A DNA stretch of 37,573 bases from Heterotrichella gracilis (Eukaryota; Sar; Xanthophyceae; Tribonematales; Xanthonemataceae). The DNA lies in contig JAULBX010026663.1 of assembly GCA_032358255.1 (NCBI GenBank), positions 7,388 to 44,960 of the forward strand, given 5' to 3'. Positions within the stretch are counted from its first letter, which is position 1. The number at the start of each line of letters is the position of its first letter. The translations under genes were made by a program, and so were the position numbers. The notes beneath the pieces are model-generated. The model was not told where the DNA came from. It worked only from the letters and a program-made list of their open reading frames with translations, and searched no databases. Below, one piece after another: positions 1 through 8,962 of the stretch.

Positions 1-21
1 CCGCGCCCCCCGCCGCCCGGG

Positions 22-180
22 GGGAGTGCTGGAGCTGGAACAGGTGTGGTGTGGTGGTGGCATTTACATGTTCAAGGTCCTGTAAAACTTAAAGCAAAAT
101 AACTCAAATCACCGTTATCACTATGGTGGTGGTGGCGGTGGTTGTGTTGGTGGCGGCGATGGTGTTGGTGGTTGTTGGGG
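22..180 (+). repeat. SEC8 intron: exon-end copy plus GGT/GTT-rich simple sequence
   Basis: Positions 26-43 repeat the last codons of the SEC8 exon that ends at 263 (CTGGAGCTGGAACAG against CCAGAACTGGAGCAG), each followed directly by GTG. From about 120 to 180, and again at 264-330, the DNA is an imperfect GGT/GTT simple repeat. It translates as poly-Val/Gly and is not coding in my reading. Confidence 0.5.
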
Positions 181-185
181 TGGAG

Positions 186-3100
186 GAGGGGGGGGAGTGG
201 CTGGCGGCTGTGGATCACCTGGTGGGGGGGGCGGCAAAGATTACGGTGCCAGAACTGGAGCAGGTGGGGGGTGGTGTTGGTGTTGGTGGTGTTGGTGGCG
301 ATGGTTTTGGTGGTGGTGGGGATCAGTGGGGATTGATGGTCCTGTGTCTGTCCCTCCTACTGTGCCTCCCTGCACTACTACCTTACCAAACCTGTGTGGT
401 AAAGCAGGCTTACCATCCATCAATGCATGGTTACCGATTCCAATTTTTGACACTGGGCCAAATTAGTGCCCTAAACCCGTAACCCTAAACCCATCCCGAA
501 GTTACCGCCTTGGAACTGGAAACCCCTTCTGACACCCTCCCCCTTCCCCCTAGGTGGGCGCGCTCAAGTTCTGCAAAGAGGAGATGGCCTCCCACCGCGC
601 ATCCCTGCAGAAAGGCATCATGTCCCAGGTGGAGAAGCAGCTGTTCAGTGTGGACGGGGGGGGCAAGGGGGGGGAGGAGGGGGAGGGGGGCGCTCGCCTG
701 CAGGCAAACGGTGCGGGGCGGTAATTGTTGTTGTTGTTGTGGTGGTGGTGGTGGATGTGATGGGTGTGTTGTCGGGCGAGCTGTGGGCATTGTAGGGCAA
801 ATACGATGCAGGGCTGTTGGGATGATAGGTGTGCACCGTCAATGATTCCCACTTCCGCCATCAAAGATTTCATCCACCGCAGTCAAAGAACATTCATTTG
901 TCCCTTGACCCTCCCCATTCCCCCCTTCTCCAGGAGCCCAAACCCCAACCAGCGGCCCCTCCCCAGTCAAGCGCAAGGGACATGGCAGAGCGCCATCGGG
1001 CGGAGGTAGGGCAGCAATGGAAACCCTTGCTTAGGGTTTTTGCGAGACCCTCCTTGTTTGAAAGCGTGTACCCTGAGCCTGGCAGCACCCTAGCTTAGGG
1101 TTTCGCGCCAGCACTTGATGCAAAATTTGGTGCATGAGTATCACGCCTCCTGGCTGCATACACATTGTGCTGCCCCAGTATTGGGTTGAGTGTTGTGGGT
1201 TCAAGGTTTAGAATTAGTCCTTGCTGCGAAGCACCCCTCCCCTGCCTTACATCGAGGGTTTGATGTAGGAGTTAAAATTCAAGGGTTTCCAGTCGTGCCT
1301 GTTAGGGTCGTTAGGGTTCTCACTTCCCCCTCCATTGTGTCGATGCGCAGGGGAGGGGGCACTTGGGAGGCCCGGCATCACCCATGCTGACTCACTTGGC
1401 AAGCAACGAACAGAGTCGGTCAACTCGAAAAGGTAAACAAGACACTCAGCAATCCACAAGACACCAACCAAAAACTGGTGTAAACCTTTATGAAATGGTT
1501 GGCCTGTCCATTGGCCATGCAGACCATCCAGCAAAATGATTAATGGTTCCGAAAGGATAAACAATCATGTGCACACAACTCAGCCTTTTCACAGTCACAG
1601 CTACCCAAACCCTGAAATTCCCTGGCTCTTACCCTAAACCCTAAACCCTAAACGAGCGAATGGGCAACCCTCGGGTGCAGGCCAGCGCGCAAGATGGGCG
1701 AGGGCGGGGTCCTCCCAGGCTTCAACTCCAATGAGGTGGCTGTGGGTCTGCCTGTGCTGGTGGAGTGTGTGATGAAGCTGGGGGCGGCCAACCTGGCGTT
1801 CCACACGCTCAAGAAGAGGCTGCCGGGCAATGTAGGTGGCTGGAAACCATGGTAGAAAATCCTAAACCCTGGAAAGACCGTATGGGAGGACATATACCAC
1901 GCGTGGCCACTGCGCATGGATCTTGGTGACTACCACCGCAAGAAACCCTACAAGCCTCACTCACCCGCCGCCTCCATCCCCATCCCCCACCCCTACCCCA
2001 CACACCACCCTTTACCATGTTTTGCACCCTCCGTATCGCTCACAAACCATAAACCCTAAACCCCACAAGCTTCCTTGCCACTCTACTCCTCACCTCCCAC
2101 CACCGCCCACCCACCGCAGGTCCGCGGCTCCATCGTGCGTGCATTGGAGCAATGCAAGCCTGCCTTCATAGGCCTTGACCTGGCTCTCGCTGGGGAGGCG
2201 GTGGGGGGGCTGGTGCCTCAGGCGGTGGCGGGGCCGGTGGGGGAGATGGTGGGGGTGGTGTTTGACCACTGCCTGCAGGTGGGTTTGTGGGTGGGGTGGT
2301 GGTGGTGGTGGTGGAAGGAGTCGGTGGTGGCCATGGCCTGCTTGTGTATGGGTATGGTTTGGGTGAGGGACGAGCGGTGCTTTATTGGTCCCTGCCTTTG
2401 CAACTGAGTGCGGCGGAGGTGGTGAGGTGGGCTATGTGTGTGATGTGTGGTGTTATTTCACTTTCGGATGATGTATGATGTTCTTTTTGTGGAGCATCTT
2501 CCCCATGCAAAGATAACTACAAAAAAAGCCCAGAAAAGACCATGAAAATATTCTGAAAAGACCTACAAAAATGATCCCCTGTTCCCGCAGGTCCTGTCCC
2601 ACTCCTCCACACTGCATGACCCCAAATACCTTAGAAAAACCCTAGAACCCCGATCCCTACCCCTATCCACCTCTCGCAGGTCCTGTCCCACCTCATCACC
2701 CTCCTCCACACCCTACGAGACTGCAAAGCACCCCAGGCATCCTCTGGCTTGGACGTGCTTGCTGGAGCCGGGGGGGTGGCCGCTGGATTAGCACCCCTTG
2801 CGGTAGACCCTGGGTTTGTGGCAAGGGAGGCGGCATATTTCTGGGAGGTCATCCAGGCTGAGGTGCAGGGGCTGCTGGGGGGGTTGCTGCAGGCGGGTGG
2901 GAAGGATAAGGAGGGCGCGGGGAGGGAGCCAGGTGCGGGGTCACGAGTACATGGTGTGAGAATGACAGTTGTGCGTTCCCATTTTCTCTACCATGGGGTT
3001 CTGCTTTGAAGTAGCTGGGATGGAAAAACGCACCGCTGGGATGGAAAAATGCACCACCACTTTGGCAGCCCCTATCCCATTGTTGGCCGCCACCATTTTA

Positions 3101-6100
3101 CCCCCCACCCAGCACACACACACACACAGACAGTGCATACCCCACCCCGCTCCCCACCACCCCACCCCAGCCCACCACCCACCACCACCCGCAGGTGCCT
3201 CCCCCAGCGATGGCGGCGCCGCTCCTTCCGGCACAGCCCCAGGGGAGGCGGCCCTTGCGTTTTCATTCGACATCTCCCCTGATGCCGCGCTGCCTGCATC
3301 GGGAACCAATGCGGTGTCCGCACAGAATGAGGTGGGTGGTGGGAGTGGTGGTATGTTGGGGAGTGGAAGGGATGGGGGTGACTTATCCTCCTAGGAACGT
3401 TGCCCCCCCCGATTGTTTTTCAGCAGCCCACCTGGCCGCGACACATTGACACCTGGAAAGTAAAGGAAACGTTAATGAACGCAGGTTGGGTAAGAAGCAG
3501 TTATGCACAGCCGCTATAAAACGCATAAGAAACCCTTGAAAAGCTCCAAATACTCAGGAAAACCCTTCAAAAAACCCTAACATCCTCCCCATTATTCCAG
3601 CTGAACCATGTGGCCAAGCTGCACGAGGTGCTGGGCGAGTACCGCGGCTCCCCCTACCTGGCCTCAATAATATACCACCCCATCCTCCAATTCGTTGAGA
3701 GCGCCGAAATGATGCTGCTGGCTGGGGCTGCGGTGGGGGGTGGGGGGAGCGACCTGGCGGGACCAACGGGGAGTAACCCGCTGCAGGGTGGCGAGAGCTT
3801 GCTTCAGTTCATTGAGAACTTCATTCGGATGGACTTTTTGCCCACGGTGTATGTGGATTTCAGGTAATCGATAATTCAGGATTTGATTTAGGTTACAATG
3901 CAGTACTTGCAGTATGTGGGATTTCAAGTAATTGCAGAAATTATCAGGTAATCGATCGTTTCAGGATTTATTGAGGTACAATGCAGTACATGTTGTATGA
4001 TTTCAGGTCATTCATGCACCGCGATTGATGCACCACATTGCGATTGTGGTTGTAATGGTCATTGCTGCCGTAATCGCAACTCCCTCCCCTACCCACATCC
4101 GCGTCTCACCTACTCACATCCCTTTCACCATGACCAGGGCTCGATGCACCGCTGCGCTGGATGGGCCAGAGGCGTTCCGACCCAGAGCAGTGCTGCGGGC
4201 GTCCTACCAGGTAACAAATACACTCTACCCGTGTGCTCATTATCCCTACCCAGCATGTGCCCAGACCCAAAAACCTGCGTGTGTGCCCCAAAAGCCCTGC
4301 ACAGTGTTTTCCAGAACTCTCACCTTCCTCCGCCGCTCCCCACACTCTGAGGTTAGCAAGGGTCGCCCAGAGCTTGGCGCCACACCGATGCCACAAACCA
4401 TAAACCCTACGGCTAAATAAAAAACCCTTCTCCTAACCTTTCACCCTTCACCCCCTTGCGTGTGAGGTGAGCAAGGGTCGTCCAATGCTCTGAGATGCAC
4501 TGATGCCCAAAAAGGAGATTCCACCCTTAAGGCTACATCATAGCACTTGACCCTAACCTTCACCCTTTCCCCCTTGGCAGTCTGAGTTGAGCAAGGGCCG
4601 CCCCGTACTTGGCGCTGCGCTTGCTGCCAACAAGATGATACAGGAGCTGAGCCACTGGACCAGCCGCATGCCAATGTTTGCCAGCCACCTCAACGGTGGG
4701 TGGGTGGATGGTGGCTATTGGGATGGGATGGGGTGGCAGTACATGGCGGCAATCCTTAATACGTCATCCAGATTTCAACCTCAATCCTGTACTGTCCATC
4801 GTCGACAGTAGGCACGATGGAGAGCCATAACCCACACCACTTTGGCATAAGCTCCATCACCGGCATGGATGGAGGATTGGCGAGGTCCCATAGTCAAGGG
4901 GCTTTTAGATCCTCACCCAGACCCCATTCCGCCCCTCAGACATGATTTTGGGTCAGTGATGGAGGCCTCCCAAACCCTAACAAAAGCCCTATCGCGCATT
5001 CCTATCATAACCCCACTTCCCCCCCAGGCATGATGGAGAACCTGCTTGGTTGCGTGATCGGGGCCTTCCAAACCCTAACAACACCCTATCACAAACCCTA
5101 TCATAAACCCTACCGTAAAACCCTATTTCCTTCCCCCAGGCATGATGGAGAACCTGCTTGGTCGCGTGATCGAGGCATTCCAGGCGCAGGTGATGCGGGT
5201 GATGGGCAGGCACAAGTCAAGCCAGCTGGCGCAAGCAGAGCAACTGGTCAAGCTGCTGGCTCAGGTGGGATGGGCGGGTGGCTGTGGTTGTGGTTGTGGT
5301 TGTGGTTGTGGTTGTCGGGATTATGCTGAAGGGTTTTGGAAGGGTTTTGCTGGGGTGATGGGTAGGCAGTCCTCATGACCGCTGGGGTCACTTGCAGCTG
5401 GGTTGGGTGGTGGAAGAGTGGTGTTCTTACTCATTTTCAGGTTCTTACTCATTTTTGCCATTCCCACTCCCCCCGCAGGAGCCCCAAGCCGAGCTTTTGA
5501 AAGACCCTGTGTGCTTTGGGGATCCCCGTCAGCCCGACATGATCAATGCGGCGGCCAAGGTGTTGGCCACAGGTAAGGGGGTGGGTGTGTGGGTTGGGCG
5601 GGTGGCGCATTAGGGTGATGATGGTGGGTTGGGGCAGGGGAGGTGATGGGCTGCTAATTTTGTGAAATGGCAGGGAAGTATTCTGGAATATCATGGTGAA
5701 AATGCAGCGTGATCTGTGTTGTGATTGTGGATGATGCGGCAGCCAAGGGGATGATCACATTCCTCTTCACCCCCACACCTTTCCGCAGGTTTTGCCAAGG
5801 GTGGCGAAGAAATCGAGTGCGACATATTGGATGTGCTCCTGCAAGTGGCGCCTGTGGAGGAGGAGGACCTGATTGCGGGTAGTGGTGACACGTCCCCCCT
5901 GGTCACCCTGGCGGCGCTGTCAGACTCCCTGGATTACATCATCACATGCGTCACAGCATACACAAAGGCGCAGGTGAGGGGTTTGACCAGGGTTTGGATA
6001 TGGTTTGGACGTGCTTGCCTCATGCATTGTGGGCCACCTGCGGTGCATGTGCCGCGCACTGCCAGGTGACCCAGAAGGAACCCTACCAAAAGCCCTGCTG

Positions 6101-7989
6101 TAAAGCCTGTACAATAAAAACCATCAAAAGGAAATCCTGTTACCATCCTGCGGAAATGCAAAAAAATGCACCCAAACCCGAACTAAAAAACCTTGCCAAA
6201 TACCCTCCCTTTCCCCCGAGCTGCAGGGTGCGGACGCCCTGCTTCCCTCCATTCACGCGATGGGCTGCACCACCTGCTGAGGGTGTGCCAGGCGCTCTCG
6301 GGCAGACTTTCCACCCACAAATCTGCCATAACCCCTACCAAATTCTACACCAACAGCCTCAACAATACCCCAACAGAAAACCTACTCAAAATCCTCCCTT
6401 GTGTCCCACCCGCAGGCTGCGGACGCCCTGCTCGCCTCCAACTCGCGCGACGGGCTGCACCACCTGCTGAGGGTGTGCAGTGCGCTGTCGGGCACCTGCT
6501 GCCGCGCACTCAGGCTGGACGCCATCCTGCTGCTCATCTTCTTCCTCCAAGAGCTGCCTGAGAGCGTGTATGTGTGCAAGGCTGAGGAGGCAAAAGAGGT
6601 GGACGAATGCATTGGGGCGCTGTCAAGGTGAGAGTGATTCATTTGGGGTGTTCCTGGACCCTTGGGTAGGGTTCTGTTTTGTCTGGAAGTCGCGCTGAAA
6701 GTGAGGGCACTCCCAGTGTGTTGCCACACACCCCTTGTGCCCAGAACACATAACAGCCCCAGTGTTTTGTACTCCCATCTGCTCCCTTCCCAGGACATTT
6801 GCGAGGGCTGAGGAGGATTTGTCCCCCTACCTGCCCCCCCGCAAGCGCACCTACGTATTTGGACCCCTGGCCACATCCTCGGCGCGCATCTTCATTTGGC
6901 TGCTGCCAGACCTCCAGGTGGGTAGGGTGTTTAATTTGGGGCGGGGAGGGCGTTAAAAATGCGGCGTAACATGCACGATTACCTAATAGCAACCACCACA
7001 GTGGGTGGGTATACGCTGCGGTCCTGGCGTGTGTATGTGTGTGTGTGGAGGGGTGTATCAGAGATTACATTGCTGTTTGTATTACTGGTGCAATGCAATA
7101 CCACGTGCCTCATGAAGTGGAGCGCGTGTGGCCTATGCACTGCCCCATGCGCTGCCCACCACTTCCCCACCCACCACCCACCCACCTTCCGCAGGAGATC
7201 AACCAGTTCGGCGTGCAGCGCGTGTGCCGCATGCTGTCAGTCCTCCAACCCGCCCTATGCGCCCTGGGTACCTCGGGGGGTGCATTCAGGCCAGATGCGT
7301 CGCGCCTCTTTGAGCGGGCCCGCACCTACTATGGTCTGCTTGGGCTGAGCTACGAGGATCTGCTGGTGTACTGCAAGGACCACTGGGGGGAGTTCACGGC
7401 TGATGAGTTCATGAACCTGTTCCAGGTGAGGCGAGCGAGAGGGGTAGGGTTTTGGGTAGTGAAGTGGGAGTTTTCTGGGTGGGATTTGGTGGTGTTCTTT
7501 GGGGTAGTTTTTGGCTGCTTGGGCTGGGAGGATCTGCTGGTGTACTGCAAGGACCACTGGGGGGAGTTCATGAACCTGTTCCAGGTGAGGGGAGTGTTTA
7601 GGGTTTTGGTTAGAGAAGTGGGCCTGGTGTTTTTTAGGGGATTTTTCCGTGTAATTTCGGGGTGCTTTTGGAAGTTGCTACTGTCTGGATGGACTGGGCC
7701 ACTGAGGAGGACCACTGGGGTGAGTTCACTGCCGCCGAGTTCATGAACCTGTTCCAGGTGGGCGGGAAGGGGGATGGGGTGATTGTGATTAAGAAAACAG
7801 GTGGTCGTGTTGTGGGGTTTTGGGGTATATCCTGGGTTGTTAGAGGCTGCTTGCACTGGGCTTTGAGGACCGTAAACCCTAAACCCCCCCGTGTGCCAGG
7901 TGACCGTCCCTGAGCGCCCTGTGAACGACGACGAGCTGCACATGGCCAGGATAACCCTAGCCACGCTGGCGGAGGGCAACGGGGAGTAG
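186..7989 (+). CDS. SEC8: Exocyst complex subunit SEC8 (EXOC4), 5'-partial, multi-exon
   Basis: SEC8 is a subunit of the octameric exocyst, which tethers secretory vesicles to the plasma membrane. Exons I read: about 186-263, 554-720, 934-1005 (weak), 1681-1831, 2120-2278, 2680-2932, 3195-3331, 3601-3863, 4138-4210, 4581-4695, 5140-5264, 5479-5572, 5789-5973, 6416-6627, 6794-6917, 7195-7425, 7900-7989 (TAG). All have GT-AG borders and compatible phases, giving about 842 residues. Matches to plant SEC8 by recall: ELEQ-VGALKFCKEE (plant LQ-VGALQDVRSE), the PVLVECVMKLG block, ILQFVESAEMM with FIENFIRMDFLPTVYVDFR, KGRPVLGAALAANKM, and the C-terminal INQFGVQRVCRM and ARTYYGLLGLSYEDLL blocks. Plant SEC8 is about 1050 residues, so roughly 200 N-terminal residues are off the window. 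Exon 934-1005 is kept only because its length preserves phase. The start of the first exon is unclear in a GGT-rich stretch. The family call is firm; the exact borders of the first three exons are not. Confidence 0.88.
2583..2620 (+). repeat. Truncated copy of the SEC8 exon start at 2680
   Basis: The acceptor and exon start CCCGCAG/GTCCTGTCCCAC are seen here about 90 bases before the true CTCGCAG/GTCCTGTCCCACC at 2680. The copy keeps the CTCCTCCACAC stretch but lacks the bases between. It then runs into spacer with CCTTAGAAAAACCCTAGAACCC. It is an intact but probably decoy acceptor. Confidence 0.75.
3112..3128 (+). repeat. (CA)n microsatellite in SEC8 intron
   Basis: A perfect AC dinucleotide run of about eight units, followed by a CCCCACC-rich pyrimidine stretch that leads into the acceptor at 3194. 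It is simple sequence with no coding content. Confidence 0.85.
4345..4510 (+). repeat. Two decayed copies of the SEC8 exon start at 4581
   Basis: The true exon begins TCTGAGTTGAGCAAGGGC and runs into a CGCCCC...CTTGGCGC block. Copy one (4345-4391) has CTCTGAGGTTAGCAAGGGTC followed by GCCCAGAGCTTGGCGC. Copy two (4458-4508) has TGTGAGGTGAGCAAGGGTC. Both lose frame. Each is followed by a spacer with AACCATAAACCCTA or ACCCTTAAGG, then a similar CACCCTTCACCCCCTTG pyrimidine tract. The period is about 115-120 bases. Confidence 0.8.
4935..5085 (+). repeat. Two decayed copies of the SEC8 exon start at 5140
   Basis: The copy at 5022-5075 is nearly identical to the true acceptor and first ~45 exon bases (CCCCCAGGCATGATGGAGAA). 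It then breaks into CCAAACCCTAACAACACCC. The copy at 4935-4980 is older: it keeps CAGACATGAT, GTGATGGAGGCCT and the same CCAAACCCTAAC break point. The true exon continues where the copies break. The two copies therefore share a break point and differ in age. Confidence 0.85.
5283..5316 (+). repeat. (TGTGGT)n minisatellite at the start of a SEC8 intron
   Basis: About five perfect hexamer units follow the donor at 5265. Read as protein it would give alternating Cys/Gly or Leu/Trp, and it is not part of the SEC8 match. Confidence 0.85.
6221..6307 (+). repeat. Dead copy of the first ~80 bases of the SEC8 exon at 6416
   Basis: An acceptor-like CTGCAG is followed by GTGCGGACGCCCTGCTTCCC, matching the true exon start GCTGCGGACGCCCTGCTCGC. 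The match runs through CTGCACCACCTGCTGAGGGT to CTCTCGGGCA. One base is missing near 6255 relative to the exon (ATTCACGCGATG against AACTCGCGCGACG), which shifts the frame into TGA at the CTGCTGAGG position. This is the longest exon copy in the SEC8 introns. Confidence 0.88.
7517..7775 (+). repeat. Two copies of the 3' end of SEC8 exon 7195-7425, donor included
   Basis: Copy one, 7517-7584, repeats GAGGATCTGCTGGTGTACTG through the donor, but lacks an internal 12-base piece (the ACGGCTGATGAG region). Copy two, about 7707-7758, keeps GAGGACCACTGGGG, an in-frame version of the internal piece, and TTCATGAACCTGTTCCAG/GTG. Each copy carries its own GTGAGG or GTGGGC donor and a TAGGGTTTTGG-type spacer. 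Because 12 bases is four codons, copy one is open in frame. Confidence 0.88.
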
Positions 7990-8962
7990 GATGAGGCCCT
8001 TGGGATTGCGGATTCGGGGCATTTTCTGTTATGTAGTTTGTTCCAAAGTCAGCCAGCGTGGCGAGCTGGCGTGGGGAGAGGGGGCATGGGAAGGGTGAAG
8101 GAGTGGGGTGGGGTGGGGGGTGATGTTTTGTTCGTCCGTTTGAGATACAAGTCGACACTGGCAGCAAGTCGCAGCCCTGTCATTGCAAAAAGCTGCACGC
8201 TTGCCAGTGTTGTGGTAATGTGGGTCTGGAGGTTTTTCTTATAGGGTTCTCTGTTCTGTGTATGTATATGGGTGTGTGGAAGGTTTGCAGCGATGCCTGG
8301 CCCCTAGATTGTTGTGGATCTGAGTAGGGTGGGTTTTAAATTTTCCATAACGGGGCGCGATCCTGACACAGCATTCTCGTGATCCAGGGACTGCACCCTG
8401 GTAGACTCTATTGTAAAGCTACCAAGAGTTATTCCCTTGACCTGGCATCAGTCAAGTTGCGACCCACTCTTTACAGTCCCGTGCGAGTAGCTGCGGTGGT
8501 CTGGCAGTGGTACCCGGGGGGCAATGCGCAGAGCAAACCCGGTGTGGTACTGGTACCACTAGGTATCGTCTGGGTGTGGCGGCTCACTGCCACTTAGGGT
8601 TCGGGCTCGACAACGCCTGCCACCACATGCATGCATGTCACACCGGGAAGAAAAGTGGTTCTTCCGCGCTGTCGGCCCGTGGTGCCTTGCTTGACGATAA
8701 AGATGAGCAAAACTCAGCTATGCTCCTCGTCAGCGTGGCTATACAGTCGTATAGACCAAAGTGTAGGTCCCCGTCACCGCAGTATACCACCTGCCTGCCT
8801 CGAACGCATGAAAAGTATATCAAAATCAATAGCCCTCGTTCGCACCTAAAAGTGAAAGTCTTTAAAAGCCAGGTTTTAAATAGACCGGCGGTGTCTGAGA
8901 TGGCTGCTCTTTCACTTTGGTTTGAAACGTGAACACCTTGTATACCGGTGTGTGCGACCGCC
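7990..8962. other. Intergenic: SEC8 3' UTR and upstream region of the PHD/ARID gene
   Basis: I see no convincing coding exon here. A TTGTAAAG near 8410 could be a green-algal TGTAA-type polyadenylation signal for SEC8. A TTTTAAATAG near 8873 is a possible TATA-like element for the next gene. A ten-codon upstream ORF at 8900-8932 (ATG to TGA) lies in the probable leader. All three are weak single-motif calls. Confidence 0.35.

Noticed and set aside
123..482. Open frame rich in Val/Gly at the left end
   Set aside because: It is a GGT/GTT simple repeat read in frame. Only the part up to 263 matches SEC8; beyond it lies the donor GTG and intron.
934..1005. Reading of this segment in the frame starting EPKPQPAAPP
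   Set aside because: That frame leaves the next exon out of phase. If the segment is an exon at all it must be read one base later. Kept only as a weak SEC8 exon.
5946..6561. Long plus-strand open frames (174 and 122 aa) across SEC8 introns
   Set aside because: They run through a SEC8 intron and the dead exon copy and out of the frame that matches SEC8; no family signal.
7350..8167. Minus-strand open frames of 209 and 177 aa
   Set aside because: Antisense shadows of the triplicated SEC8 exon end; the repeated peptide pattern comes from the repeat, not from a gene.
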